A DNA stretch of 64,000 bases from JAUIET01 sp045105115 (GCA_045105115.1 JBGCDE010000036.1:57474-121473); one strand, 5' to 3'; shown: positions 1 through 8,387, counted from the stretch's first letter. Program-made: numbers and translations. Notes: generated by a model not told the origin, from the sequence alone.

Positions 1-891
1 AATATTGAATCAGAAGCCGAACTGCATCAATTGCAACAAGTGGCCAGTGAGTTGCAGCAAACCGCCAGAATATCGCTTCGCGTGAATCCCGATGTCGATG
101 CAAAAACCCACCCATACATCTCTACCGGCTTGAGTGAGAACAAATTTGGCATAGCCTGTGAAGCGGCCAAGGCGGTGTATCGTGCAGCGGCCGATTTGTC
201 GCACATTGAAATCTGCGGAATCGATTGCCATATTGGGTCCCAATTGACCGAAACGGCACCTTTTCTGGATGCATTAGACCGTCTGCTAATGCTGGTGGAT
301 GAACTGGCCAATGATGGCATCACCATTCACCACATTGATATTGGCGGCGGCTTGGGTGTTTGTTATGAAGACGAACAACCACCAACCCCACAAGAATATT
401 TGCAGCAGGTACGCGACCGGCTTGGCGAACGCAAGGTGCAATTGCTGGTTGAGCCCGGCCGATCGATAGTGGCCAATGCCGGCGTATTGGTCACCTCGGT
501 GCTTTACCTGAAGAGCAATGAAGATCGACATTTCGCGATAGTGGATGCCGCAATGAACGATATGATCCGGCCTGCACTGTATCAGGCCTGGCTTGGCATA
601 GACCCGGTGTTGGAGAACGCCGAGCGCGCGCCACAACGCTACGACGTGGTGGGCCCTATCTGTGAAACGGCGGACTTTTTAGCAAAAGACCGAACGCTGG
701 CTATTCAAGCTGATGATCTGTTGGCTGTTAGGTCCTGCGGCGCCTATGGTTTTGTGATGAGCTCAAACTACAACAGCCGAGGGCGTGCCGCCGAAGTGAT
801 GGTAGATGGCAAAAACGCCTATTTAGTGCGCGCCAGAGAAGACTTTGCCCATCAAATTGCTGGCGAAGCGCTGCTACCGGGTAGCGACTGA
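1..891 (+). CDS. lysA: Diaminopimelate decarboxylase (5' truncated)
   Basis: PLP-dependent fold-type III decarboxylase that turns meso-diaminopimelate into L-lysine, the last step of lysine synthesis. The frame is open from base 1, so the N-terminal part, including the PLP lysine, lies outside the window. Visible are the barrel segment HPYISTG with NKFGI, the glycine-rich GGGLGV phosphate-binding loop, EPGRSIVANAG, and the C-terminal CGAYGF with NYNSRGR that completes the active site in the dimer partner. It ends 2 bases before dapF, whose product makes meso-DAP, so the substrate-forming and substrate-using enzymes are co-expressed. Confidence 0.96.
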   Translation, partial: NIESEAELHQLQQVASELQQTARISLRVNPDVDAKTHPYISTGLSENKFGIACEAAKAVYRAAADLSHIEICGIDCHIGSQLTETAPFLDALDRLLMLVDELANDGITIHHIDIGGGLGVCYEDEQPPTPQEYLQQVRDRLGERKVQLLVEPGRSIVANAGVLVTSVLYLKSNEDRHFAIVDAAMNDMIRPALYQAWLGIDPVLENAERAPQRYDVVGPICETADFLAKDRTLAIQADDLLAVRSCGAYGFVMSSNYNSRGRAAEVMVDGKNAYLVRAREDFAHQIAGEALLPGSD

Positions 892-893
892 AC

Positions 894-1724
894 ATGCTGA
901 TCAAGTTCACCAAAATGCATGGTCTGGGCAACGATTTCGTTGTTCTGGATTTGCTGGCGCACAATATCAGGCTGAACAAAACCCTGATCAGGCGCATCGC
1001 CGACCGGCATTTTGGTATTGGCTGCGACCAGGTGCTATTAGTTGAACATCCGCATAACCCTGATGTTGATTTTCGCTATCGAATCTTTAATCAGGATGGC
1101 ACCGAAGTTGAGCAATGCGGCAACGGCGTTCGTTGTTTCGCCAAATACGTTCACGACCGGCAACTGACCGGCAAACGCGAAATAGTGGTGGAAACCAGCA
1201 ACAACCAGCTGGTACTTGAACTGCAGGATGATGGCCAGGTACGAGTCAACATGGGTGTGCCACGCCTTGACCCCAACGACATTCCATTTATCGCTGACTC
1301 GCGCAGCACCAGCTACGCGCTTGAACACAAGGGCAAGCAATTTGATATCAGTGCGGTGTCTATGGGTAACCCACATATGGTGATGTTTGTTGATGATATG
1401 CGCTCACTTCGCATCAATAAGCTAGGCCGCAGTTTAAGCCGCCATGAGCGATTTCCAGAGCAGGTAAATGTTGGTTTTGCGAAAATTCGCGATCAACAGA
1501 ACTTTGATTTACGCGTAGTAGAGCGTGGTGTTGGTGAAACCCTGGCCTGCGGCACGGGGGCGTGCGCGGCCTTCGTAGGTGCCCGATTACGTAACTTACT
1601 CACGGATTCGGCCCAAGCCCATTTGAAAGGCGGGGTTTTGAAACTAGAATGGCAAGGCGAAGGCAAACCGGTTTTTATGACAGGACCGGCAATGACCGTT
1701 TATGAAGGCCAGATTCGATTATGA
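894..1724 (+). CDS. dapF: Diaminopimelate epimerase
   Basis: Cofactor-independent epimerase converting LL-diaminopimelate to meso-diaminopimelate, used for lysine and for the peptidoglycan cross-link. The 276-residue length is normal. The N-terminal MHGLGNDF signature and both catalytic cysteines are present, in CGNGVRCF and in ACGTGACA. The ATG follows the lysA stop after 2 bases, and its own stop overlaps the next start (ATGA), so translational coupling is likely. The order dapF, DUF484, xerC, HAD phosphatase is the familiar gammaproteobacterial arrangement. Confidence 0.97.
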   Translation: MLIKFTKMHGLGNDFVVLDLLAHNIRLNKTLIRRIADRHFGIGCDQVLLVEHPHNPDVDFRYRIFNQDGTEVEQCGNGVRCFAKYVHDRQLTGKREIVVETSNNQLVLELQDDGQVRVNMGVPRLDPNDIPFIADSRSTSYALEHKGKQFDISAVSMGNPHMVMFVDDMRSLRINKLGRSLSRHERFPEQVNVGFAKIRDQQNFDLRVVERGVGETLACGTGACAAFVGARLRNLLTDSAQAHLKGGVLKLEWQGEGKPVFMTGPAMTVYEGQIRL

Positions 1725-2407
1725 GTGCGATTAGACCGGCTCAACAAATAGCAGAGCTTGACGACGAGCAAGTAGTGGCGTTTTTACGCGACAACGCTGA
1801 CTTCTTCGATCGCCAGCCCGATGTACTTGCCGATCTCACGTTACCGCATGAGAGTGGGGCGGCGGTGTCGCTTGTAGAACGGCAACAGATTGTTCTTCGC
1901 GAACGTAACCAGGAGTTACGCTCAAGATTGGGCAAGCTGCTTGAAAACGCTCGCGACAATGACAGATTGTTTGAGTTAACCCGCCGATTGGTATTGGACT
2001 TATTGCTCGCCGACTCACTATCAACCGCCGTCGCCTCACTTGATAAAAGCCTGAGCAAGGACTTTAAAACCGATTTCAATAGTTTGTATTTGTTTGGCAC
2101 CGAAGAGCTGATTGCCAGTCACTATCGCTGCGTAACCCCGGCCACGGCCAGGGAATCGGTCGGTAATTTGATGGACGCACGACAGGTTATTTGCGGCACT
2201 TTACGTCAAGAAGAAAACGAATTCCTGTTCAACGATAACGCGCCGCATATTAAGTCGGCCGCTGTTGTACCGATTGGCACGGGTACCAATATTGGCTTGT
2301 TGGCGGTTGGTAGTAGAGATCCGCAGCACTATAAAAGCGGCATGGGCACCTTGTTTCTGAGCTACATTGGCGAAGTGTTGGCACATGCCTTACCGCGACA
2401 CCTATAG
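1721..2407 (+). CDS. DUF484 family protein (YigA-like)
   Basis: Protein of 228 residues of the DUF484 family, which is nearly always encoded between dapF and xerC. The N-terminal part has the family's acidic helical segment (residues about 8-30, with DNADFF and QPDVLADL) and a predicted coiled coil around residues 45-75. The C-terminal part resembles a GAF-type alpha/beta sensor fold. No catalytic motif is visible. Function is unknown; the conserved position suggests a link to XerC or to cell-wall precursor supply, which is only inference. The ATG overlaps the dapF stop. Confidence 0.9.
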   Translation: MSAIRPAQQIAELDDEQVVAFLRDNADFFDRQPDVLADLTLPHESGAAVSLVERQQIVLRERNQELRSRLGKLLENARDNDRLFELTRRLVLDLLLADSLSTAVASLDKSLSKDFKTDFNSLYLFGTEELIASHYRCVTPATARESVGNLMDARQVICGTLRQEENEFLFNDNAPHIKSAAVVPIGTGTNIGLLAVGSRDPQHYKSGMGTLFLSYIGEVLAHALPRHL

Positions 2408-3359
2408 CAAGCCTCTAGTTAGCGATTCCAACACCACCGACGACACTCCCCTGCGCACGCTGGACTCTTTAATCAGCGAGTTTTTAGGTTACGCGCGCTC
2501 AGTGCGTCGCTTATCGAACAATACAATGGGTGCGTATCAGCGCGACCTGACCCTATTTAACAACTATTGTCTTCAGCAAGAAATAAATTGCCCTGCGCAC
2601 GTAAGTGAAGCCGACGTGCGCAGTCTTGTTGGTAAACAACATCGGCGCGGTTTGTCTGGTCGCAGTATTCAACGTCTGCTTTCATCGATCCGATCGCTGT
2701 ACGCGTTTTACAATCGCAATGCACTCGACAAACACAACCCGGCTCTTTCCGTTCGAGCGCCCAAGACAAACAAGACCCTGCCCAAGGCCGCAGAGGTTGA
2801 TCAGTTGCAGCATTTTCTCAATATTAACGTTGACGATGCGCTTGCCGCCAGAGACGCCGCTATGTTTGAGCTGATGTATTCTTCGGGAGTACGTCTAAGC
2901 GAATTGGTTAGTGTAAACATTTCAGACCTCGATCAGCGCAGCGCAATGCTGACTGTAACCGGCAAAGGGAATAAAACCCGTAGCTTACCCGTAGGATCAA
3001 AAGCCCTGTTAGCCATTCAAGAGTGGATCAAGTGGCGGCTTGATTTTTCGCCGGCCAGTGATGAGCCCGCACTATTTTTGAGTAAACGCGGCACTCGTAT
3101 TAAGCCACGCAGTGTTCAGGCGCGACTGGATTACTGGTGCAAGCAGCAAGCGATGGGGCACAAACTGCATCCGCATATGCTGCGTCACTCGTTTGCCAGT
3201 CACTTGTTGCAGTCCAGTGGTGATCTTCGCGCCTTGCAGGAATTATTGGGTCACGCCAATATCAGCACTACGCAGGTGTATACCCATCTTGACTACCAGC
3301 ATCTCGCCGAAGTGTATGACAAGGCGCACCCGCGCGCCGTTAAAGCGAGCGACAGTTAA
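2385..3359 (+). CDS. xerC: Tyrosine recombinase XerC
   Basis: Site-specific recombinase that works with XerD at dif to resolve chromosome dimers. The SAM-like N-terminal core-binding domain spans about residues 20-110 and the catalytic domain follows. All catalytic residues are visible: Arg in SSGVRLSEL, Lys in GKGNKTR, His-x-x-Arg in HMLRHSF, His in LGHANIS and the nucleophile Tyr in QVYTHLD. I chose the ATG at 2385, giving 324 residues; a TTG 18 bases upstream is also in frame, but family members usually begin later. The gene overlaps the end of the DUF484 gene and shares its stop with the next start (TAATG). Confidence 0.96.
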   Translation: MPYRDTYSKPLVSDSNTTDDTPLRTLDSLISEFLGYARSVRRLSNNTMGAYQRDLTLFNNYCLQQEINCPAHVSEADVRSLVGKQHRRGLSGRSIQRLLSSIRSLYAFYNRNALDKHNPALSVRAPKTNKTLPKAAEVDQLQHFLNINVDDALAARDAAMFELMYSSGVRLSELVSVNISDLDQRSAMLTVTGKGNKTRSLPVGSKALLAIQEWIKWRLDFSPASDEPALFLSKRGTRIKPRSVQARLDYWCKQQAMGHKLHPHMLRHSFASHLLQSSGDLRALQELLGHANISTTQVYTHLDYQHLAEVYDKAHPRAVKASDS

Positions 3360-4060
3360 TGTCTGATTCCCTCAAGGTACTGTCGTTTGATCTGGACGAC
3401 ACGCTGTGGCCCGTTAAGCCCGTACTTATCGGCGCTGAAAAGCGAGTGAACCAGTTTTTAGAAGAACATTGTCCGGAAGTGTTAAAACGTTTCGATCAAG
3501 ACGCGATTATGCAGCGACGAATCGAGTTGTATAAGCAACGTCCGGACTTACATCATCAAATCAGCCAGTTTCGAATCGAGGCTGTGTATTTACTGATTCG
3601 TGACGCTGGTTATTCAGAACAAGATGCGCGCCGTCTTACTAAACTAGCGTTCGAGCTGTTCATTGAGGCCAGACACGACGTTACACTGTATGAGGGTGTA
3701 GAAGAAACTTTAGTGACGCTAAAAGAACGATTTCAGTTAGTGGCGTTGACCAATGGCAACGCAGACGTGATGCGCCTGGCGATCTCGCACTTGTTTGATT
3801 TTGGCATCAAAGCGGAAGATATCAATTCCAGCAAACCCGCCGCAGCGCACTTTGAATTGGCACTGCAGAGAGCTGGCATAGACGCTCACGAAATGCTGCA
3901 CGTTGGCGACAATCCTGAACACGATGTGCTCGGAGCGCAGCAACTTGGTATTCCGTGCGTCTGGATAAATGCAAAAGGTGAACCCTGGCCGCATGACCAG
4001 GAACCCGATTTAATTTTACGATCGGTAAACGAGTTACCTGATGCGATCAAAACTCTTTAG
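3359..4060 (+). CDS. HAD-superfamily hydrolase (YigB-like)
   Basis: Haloacid-dehalogenase-type phosphatase of 233 residues. Motif I is FDLDDTLW, motif II is the Thr of LTNGNAD, motif III is the Lys of SSKPAA and motif IV is HVGDNPEHDVLGA. An alpha-helical cap is inserted between motifs I and II. In E. coli the homologue beside xerC, YigB, dephosphorylates FMN among other phosphates, so a riboflavin or FMN role is plausible but not shown. It is the last gene of the lysA operon; an AT-rich hairpin follows. Confidence 0.9.
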   Translation: MSDSLKVLSFDLDDTLWPVKPVLIGAEKRVNQFLEEHCPEVLKRFDQDAIMQRRIELYKQRPDLHHQISQFRIEAVYLLIRDAGYSEQDARRLTKLAFELFIEARHDVTLYEGVEETLVTLKERFQLVALTNGNADVMRLAISHLFDFGIKAEDINSSKPAAAHFELALQRAGIDAHEMLHVGDNPEHDVLGAQQLGIPCVWINAKGEPWPHDQEPDLILRSVNELPDAIKTL

Positions 4061-4091
4061 ACGCACGCGCCGGACGAAGCAGTCTGCAAGG

Positions 4092-4125
4092 TTTCCATAA
4101 ATAGGCAGAAACCTATTTATGGAAA
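4092..4125. repeat. Perfect 14-bp inverted repeat
   Basis: Arms at 4092-4105 and 4112-4125 are perfectly complementary around a 6-base loop (CAGAAA). The hairpin sits between the convergent HAD phosphatase and sutA-like genes and could stop transcription from both sides, but it is AT-rich and has no T-run. Its right half belongs to a 30-bp element (4103-4132) that recurs at 45045-45074. Confidence 0.7.
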
Positions 4126-4129
4126 TAAA

Positions 4130-4354
4130 CTAGATAGGCTGGCTACCGTAGTCGCTGGTAGGCTTACGGGGTGGATCGGCCATGACGTGGGAATCGATCT
4201 CCGCAATTTCTCCGCCGCGCTGCAAAAACGCTTCGATTTCAGTTTCCATTTTACTGCGCAAGCGAACGCGCGTACCTACTGTACGTGTTTCTGCGTTATC
4301 GTCTTTGCTGCCCAGATAATCTTTGAGCTGATGTTCTACAGTGGCCGTTTTCAT
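4130..4354 (-). CDS. sutA: SutA-like RNA polymerase-associated regulator
   Basis: Small protein of 74 residues, charged and probably largely disordered at its N-terminus. Its C-terminal third (FLQRGGEI, then VMADPPRKP and YGSQPI) closely follows what I remember of the end of Pseudomonas SutA, a slow-growth transcription factor that binds RNA polymerase and supports rRNA and housekeeping transcription. It is shorter than Pseudomonas SutA, lacking most of the acidic N-terminal tail. I chose ATG 4354, which has an AGGTGG about 11 bases upstream; a GTG at 4369 and an ATG at 4363 are also in frame. It lies beside glnK, as I recall in Pseudomonas. The identification rests on motif memory. Confidence 0.75.
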   Translation of the reverse strand: MKTATVEHQLKDYLGSKDDNAETRTVGTRVRLRSKMETEIEAFLQRGGEIAEIDSHVMADPPRKPTSDYGSQPI

Positions 4355-4489
4355 GCTGGTCATCCCCACCTGATGGTCATTTGGTCTTTTTTTAATCTAA
4401 CGCGTCGAGCTAGCTGGCACTTTGCAACAGCGCGTATCCTCAGCCCTTAACAGGCAGACTTTAGGTATAGACCAGGTGTTGAGAAAAGC

Positions 4490-4522
4490 AAAAAAAACCG
4501 GCTAAATACAGCCGGTTTTTTT
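4490..4522 (-). terminator. Intrinsic terminator after glnK
   Basis: A 7-bp stem (ACCGGCT/AGCCGGT) with a 6-base loop is flanked by A-runs and T-runs on both sides, so it can act in either direction. It lies about 40 bases past the glnK stop on the minus strand. Confidence 0.85.
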
Positions 4523-4564
4523 GGTTCTTTTGTAGGATGAGTATTTAGACAGCAGTATGAGTCC

Positions 4565-4903
4565 TTAAACAGCGTCGCTGCCTGTCTCACCGGTACGAAT
4601 GCGAATAACTTGCTCAAGGTTCGACACAAAAATTTTGCCGTCACCAATCTTGCCCGTATTGGCCGCATCACTAATGGTTTCAATGGCTTGATCCAGCAAG
4701 CTGTCATCAATGGCAATTTCCAGTTTCACTTTAGGCAGAAAATCCACCACGTACTCGGCTCCGCGGTACAGCTCTGTATGGCCTTTCTGTCGGCCAAAGC
4801 CCTTGACCTCGGTTACCGTGATGCCCTGAACGCCTATCTCCGACAGGGCCGATCTGACATCGTCAAGCTTAAACGGCTTGATAATGGCTGTGACTAATTT
4901 CAT
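4565..4903 (-). CDS. glnK: Nitrogen regulatory protein P-II
   Basis: Trimeric P-II signal protein of 112 residues that senses 2-oxoglutarate, ATP/ADP and glutamine state and controls targets such as GlnE, NtrB or AmtB. The uridylylation site is Tyr51 in RGAEYVVDF within the T-loop, and the C-terminal signature TGKIGDGKIF is intact. A strong GGGAG ribosome site precedes the ATG. GlnK and GlnB cannot be told apart by sequence alone; the sigma-54-controlled neighbourhood favours glnK, but the usual amtB partner is absent here. The torF gene lies 95 bases upstream on the same strand, and a strong terminator follows. Confidence 0.93.
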   Translation of the reverse strand: MKLVTAIIKPFKLDDVRSALSEIGVQGITVTEVKGFGRQKGHTELYRGAEYVVDFLPKVKLEIAIDDSLLDQAIETISDAANTGKIGDGKIFVSNLEQVIRIRTGETGSDAV

Positions 4904-4998
4904 GTGTGTCTCCCGCTATTCACTATGGCAGCAATAGTAGCATTTATTGATCGCCTTGATTTCACCTGCCAGGCAGTTATGTTCTGCGCTTTCTGCGC

Positions 4999-5652
4999 TT
5001 ACATAATGTCAATTGACTTGCTGATACTCAGCACAAACGACTCGTCTGAATCGGGGTTTCCATTGGAATCTACCGTGCCAGACAGTTCTTTGTCATTAAT
5101 GATGATCGAACCCGTTAAGTCGAAGCCGGCTACTTCCATGCCATAGCCCACCTCCCAGTAGTCGCCGCTGAAATCATCACCAAAGGAGCCGAAAAGAGCA
5201 TATAGACCATTGTATTCTGCGCTTACGCTCAAAAAGTCATAGTCTTGCTTGTCGCCCCCAAAGTTGTCGTATTCGCCAATGGCGTAGTCTACCGACAAGA
5301 AATTCCAGCCAACGCTCAGATTCAGCTCCTGATACGTGTCGTCAAATTCTCCGGTGTAGTAATAACCCGTGAAACCAATACCGGCACTGAAGCCACCCTC
5401 GAACTCATGACCGTAGCCACCGTAAAGGTCTATTTCCAAACCGTCGTCAACGTCGGCGGCCCAGGTACCGAGATAAAAACCGCCGGCTTCCAGGTCAAGT
5501 CCGCCATTAGCAACACTGTCAGATTGAAATATGCCACGATAGAAGTAATCGGACATGACGCCAAGATTGCCGCTTACCGATACGTCGGCGCTCGCAGGCA
5601 GGGTTGTTAACATAGAAGCCGCTGCCGCTATTCCAATAAATGTTTTTTTCAT
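4999..5652 (-). CDS. TorF family putative porin
   Basis: Outer-membrane protein of 217 residues of the TIGR02001/TorF type. A signal peptide (MKKTFIGIAAAAS, cleavage after ASA) is followed by beta-strands rich in Tyr, Gly and acidic residues, typical of a small beta-barrel, including the characteristic SDYFYRGI near the mature N-terminus. The start at 5652 is set by a GGAG six bases upstream and by the signal peptide. In many gammaproteobacteria this family sits beside glnK-amtB, which suggests nitrogen-linked uptake. The upstream region carries a sigma-54-type promoter and an NtrC-like site. The transported substrate is unknown. Confidence 0.85.
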   Translation of the reverse strand: MKKTFIGIAAAASMLTTLPASADVSVSGNLGVMSDYFYRGIFQSDSVANGGLDLEAGGFYLGTWAADVDDGLEIDLYGGYGHEFEGGFSAGIGFTGYYYTGEFDDTYQELNLSVGWNFLSVDYAIGEYDNFGGDKQDYDFLSVSAEYNGLYALFGSFGDDFSGDYWEVGYGMEVAGFDLTGSIIINDKELSGTVDSNGNPDSDESFVLSISKSIDIM

Positions 5653-5709
5653 GATGGTCTCCAGAAAGCTAGGCATCAGGCCCGCTTGAATTAGTGATGA
5701 TTAGCATTT

Positions 5710-5725
5710 AGCAGGTACTGTGCCA
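5710..5725 (-). promoter_or_regulatory. Sigma-54 (RpoN) promoter for torF-glnK
   Basis: Read on the minus strand the sequence is TGGCACAGTACCTGCT. This keeps the -24 TGGCAC and the -12 TGC with the exact spacing of the RpoN consensus; only two consensus positions differ. The predicted start site near 5699 gives an untranslated leader of about 47 bases before the torF ATG. Confidence 0.8.
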
Positions 5726-5807
5726 GTTAGCGTATATCGCATAAATTCAATGGCTTAGAGTTTTTTTTCCGGCACCGGCACAGGTTTTTCGCGCCAAAAT
5801 ATGCCTG

Positions 5808-5824
5808 TGCACCGCAATGGCGCA
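5808..5824. promoter_or_regulatory. NtrC-like enhancer site
   Basis: TGCACCGCAATGGCGCA is a 17-bp near-palindrome differing from the TGCACC-N5-GGTGCA pattern of NtrC sites by one base in the right half. Its centre is about 117 bp upstream of the predicted sigma-54 start, a typical enhancer distance. A second site is not obvious. Confidence 0.6.
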
Positions 5825-5910
5825 CCAAAATCTACCATCGCAACAGCCAATACCACGCACGCCGCTGCACAGTTCGGTAGAATGGGCAGCCACACATTAG
5901 CGCATTAACG

Positions 5911-6180
5911 ATGATTAGAGACCGAATTATTCAGCAACTCAGCGATCAGCTAGGCCAACTGTTTACCAGCATCAGCGGTGGTGACAGTTCAAGCGCCGCA
6001 GACGCTCGCAACGAACTGCAAAAAAGCGTACAGTCCGTTGTTCAAAATGTATTCAGTAAGCTTGATCTTGTGACTCGCGAAGAATTTGATGCACAACAGG
6101 AGGTTTTGCGCAAAACCCGCAGTCGGGTTGAAGAACTTGAGCAGGAGCTTGAGCAGATCAACATTTCGCTGAATTCATAA
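5911..6180 (+). CDS. ubiK: Ubiquinone biosynthesis accessory factor UbiK (BMFP domain)
   Basis: Protein of 89 residues of the BMFP/YqiC family, which forms trimeric coiled coils, binds lipid and helps the aerobic Ubi complex. The N-terminal half is an amphipathic helical region. The C-terminal half (SKLDLVTREEFDAQQ, then a Glu/Leu-rich heptad segment) is the conserved coiled coil. It is transcribed divergently from torF and precedes yifB, as in Pseudomonas. A GC-rich hairpin lies just downstream at 6183-6200. Confidence 0.9.
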   Translation: MIRDRIIQQLSDQLGQLFTSISGGDSSSAADARNELQKSVQSVVQNVFSKLDLVTREEFDAQQEVLRKTRSRVEELEQELEQINISLNS

Positions 6181-6182
6181 CC

Positions 6183-6200
6183 GTCGGCCTTACGGCCGAC
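6183..6200. repeat. Short GC-rich hairpin between ubiK and yifB
   Basis: A 7-bp perfect stem GTCGGCC/GGCCGAC encloses a 4-base loop. No T-run follows, so it may stabilise the ubiK transcript end or attenuate read-through rather than act as a full terminator. Confidence 0.5.
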
Positions 6201-6234
6201 AGACCTGCAGACGTGTATCCATGGAGGGATCAAT

Positions 6235-7737
6235 ATGTCTTTTGCCGTTGTACAAACGCGCGCGCAAATTGGAATAGATGCGCCACTTGTTGCCGTAGAA
6301 ACTCATTTATCAAATGGATTGCCCGCTTTTCATATCGTTGGATTAGCGCAAACCGCCGTTAAAGAAAGCAAAGACCGGGTGCGCAGCGCTCTGCTTAACG
6401 CCCATTTCGAATTTCCAGACACACGCATCACGGTGAATCTGGCGCCGGCTGACATACCCAAACACGGCGGCCGCTATGATCTGGCGATCGCACTTGGAGT
6501 ACTGGTGGCTTCTGGCCAATTACCCGAGCAATCGCTAGATCGCAGCGAGTTCTATGCAGAACTAGGCCTGAATGGCGAACTTCGGCACGTAAAAGGCCTA
6601 TTACCCGCTCTTATTCAAGGCGCTAGATCAGGCAACAACTTGTTTGTGCCGGCCCAAAACGCGACCGAAGCCGGCATTCTTGACCACGATGAAACCTACG
6701 CCGCTGCGCATCTTTTGGAGCTTTGTGCTCACCTCAATGGCAACACCAAGCTATCACCAGTCCCGATCACAAACCTTAAGTCTTCAGCGCAGTTACACGG
6801 CGATTTTTCCGACGTAAAAGGCCAATATATGGCTAAACGCGCCATAGAGATTGCAGCAAGCGGGCGTCACAACGTGCTGTTCACCGGTCCGCCCGGCACG
6901 GGGAAAACCATGCTTGCCAGCCGCATGCCTGGCATTTTACCAGTGCTAAGCAGCGAACAAGCGCTGCAAGTTGCGTCTATTCATTCGCTCACGGTCAGCA
7001 GCGACTTTATTCCATTTAGCGGTTCACCACCATTTCGCGCACCGCATCACAGCGCCTCGTCAACAGCCATGGTTGGCGGTGGCAGCCATCCCCGCCCTGG
7101 CGAAATATCCATGGCTCATAATGGCGTATTGTTTCTGGATGAATTCCCGGAATTCCCGCGCAGCGTTGTCGAGGTACTGCGTGAGCCCATGGAAAGTGGC
7201 GAAATTTGTATCTCACGAGCTCGCGAGCAAGTCTCATACCCCTGCCGTTTTCAATTACTTGCGGCCAGAAACCCATGCCCGTGCGGCTACGACGGCGACC
7301 AGCGCGTGCAGTGCCGCTGCACCCCTGAACAGATTGCTCGTTACAACCGGAAATTGTCTGGGCCACTGCTGGATCGTATAGACCTGCACGTTACCGTTAG
7401 CCGGGTGTCACCCAGAGAATTTGATAACAAAGATGAGCGGGAAGAGAGCAGTGCAACCGTGCTAAAACGTGTAAATACTGCCCGCGCTATTCAACTGCAG
7501 CGCCAGAATTGTTTGAACAACGACTTGAGCAGCCCGCAAATCCGCGATATTTGCAAGCTGGCTAACTCTGAGCAGGAATTGTTATACGCCGCGAGCGAAC
7601 AACTCAATTTATCCGCCCGTGCTTATCACAAGGTTCTAAAAGTCGCGCGCACTATCGCGGACATGAAAGCAGAGGAGGGTATCAGTAAAGCGGCGCTATT
7701 GGAGGCGATGGGGTACCGGGCGACGGTGGAGCAATAA
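6235..7737 (+). CDS. yifB: YifB/ComM family Mg-chelatase-like AAA+ ATPase
   Basis: AAA+ protein of 500 residues. An N-terminal Lon-like ChlI fold (about 20-145) is followed by the ATPase core with Walker A GPPGTGKT and Walker B GVLFLDEF. A cysteine cluster NPCPCGY plus CRC precedes the arginine-finger region, and the Mg-chelatase C-terminal domain is at about 400-495. Family members such as ComM are hexameric helicases that drive branch migration during natural transformation. A dprA gene is also present at 39742-40887, consistent with DNA uptake competence, though housekeeping roles are possible. The ATG follows a GGAGG. Confidence 0.93.
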   Translation: MSFAVVQTRAQIGIDAPLVAVETHLSNGLPAFHIVGLAQTAVKESKDRVRSALLNAHFEFPDTRITVNLAPADIPKHGGRYDLAIALGVLVASGQLPEQSLDRSEFYAELGLNGELRHVKGLLPALIQGARSGNNLFVPAQNATEAGILDHDETYAAAHLLELCAHLNGNTKLSPVPITNLKSSAQLHGDFSDVKGQYMAKRAIEIAASGRHNVLFTGPPGTGKTMLASRMPGILPVLSSEQALQVASIHSLTVSSDFIPFSGSPPFRAPHHSASSTAMVGGGSHPRPGEISMAHNGVLFLDEFPEFPRSVVEVLREPMESGEICISRAREQVSYPCRFQLLAARNPCPCGYDGDQRVQCRCTPEQIARYNRKLSGPLLDRIDLHVTVSRVSPREFDNKDEREESSATVLKRVNTARAIQLQRQNCLNNDLSSPQIRDICKLANSEQELLYAASEQLNLSARAYHKVLKVARTIADMKAEEGISKAALLEAMGYRATVEQ

Positions 7738-7742
7738 TCGCT

Positions 7743-8387
7743 CTATCCGCTTTGCGCGGGGCGCCACATAAACCACACTTTAGGCCCATCATCACCCAGC
7801 GTTTGCTCGCTGGTGATTTCGAAACCAAAGCGCTCATACAGCGGAACATTGCTTTCGTTAGAACTTTCGAGATAAGCGGGCATTGCATGCTGATCAACCA
7901 CCTGCAAGCCTTCCCTTAACAGGGCGCTTCCTATTCCCTTGCCCTGTTGGCCATGCCGTGCGCCCAACATATGTAAGTAATAGTGAGCTTGTGTGGGTCG
8001 ATGCTCAGCGAATACTCGCTCAATCACGCCGCCGCGCTTAACACACTGAAAACCGTGCTTGAAGATAATCGGTACGAATACACTGAGCAAAGGCAGTAGA
8101 GGCGCACTCTTTACGTCTGCCGCGGGCGGTAACCAGCAAGATGCTCCTTGCCCATCACCCAGAACCCAGCAGTGCTTGTGCGGAAGATAGGCCTGCACTA
8201 AGTCAACCGTGAAAAACTTTTGATCGTATTTCGAATCTGGAATAACCCAGCGTACGACCGGATCATCCTGAAAGGCATCTGCCAGAATCTCAGCCAATAG
8301 CTGACTGTCGCCATCACCAGCTATGCGCGCTGAATATTTTGCTGTTGAGTGGGGCTGTTCAGCAACAGGCGCGATTGAATCCGTCAC
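7743..8387 (-). CDS. GNAT family N-acetyltransferase
   Basis: Protein of 214 residues with the acetyl-CoA-binding motif A at about residues 140-165 (HMLGARHGQQGKGIG) and the motif B region YLESSNESNVPLYERFGF. The acceptor substrate is unknown. The start is a GTG whose GTGA overlaps the stop of the upstream REC-GGDEF-EAL gene, so the two are translationally coupled. It converges on yifB with a gap of only 5 bases. Confidence 0.85.
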   Translation of the reverse strand: MTDSIAPVAEQPHSTAKYSARIAGDGDSQLLAEILADAFQDDPVVRWVIPDSKYDQKFFTVDLVQAYLPHKHCWVLGDGQGASCWLPPAADVKSAPLLPLLSVFVPIIFKHGFQCVKRGGVIERVFAEHRPTQAHYYLHMLGARHGQQGKGIGSALLREGLQVVDQHAMPAYLESSNESNVPLYERFGFEITSEQTLGDDGPKVWFMWRPAQSG

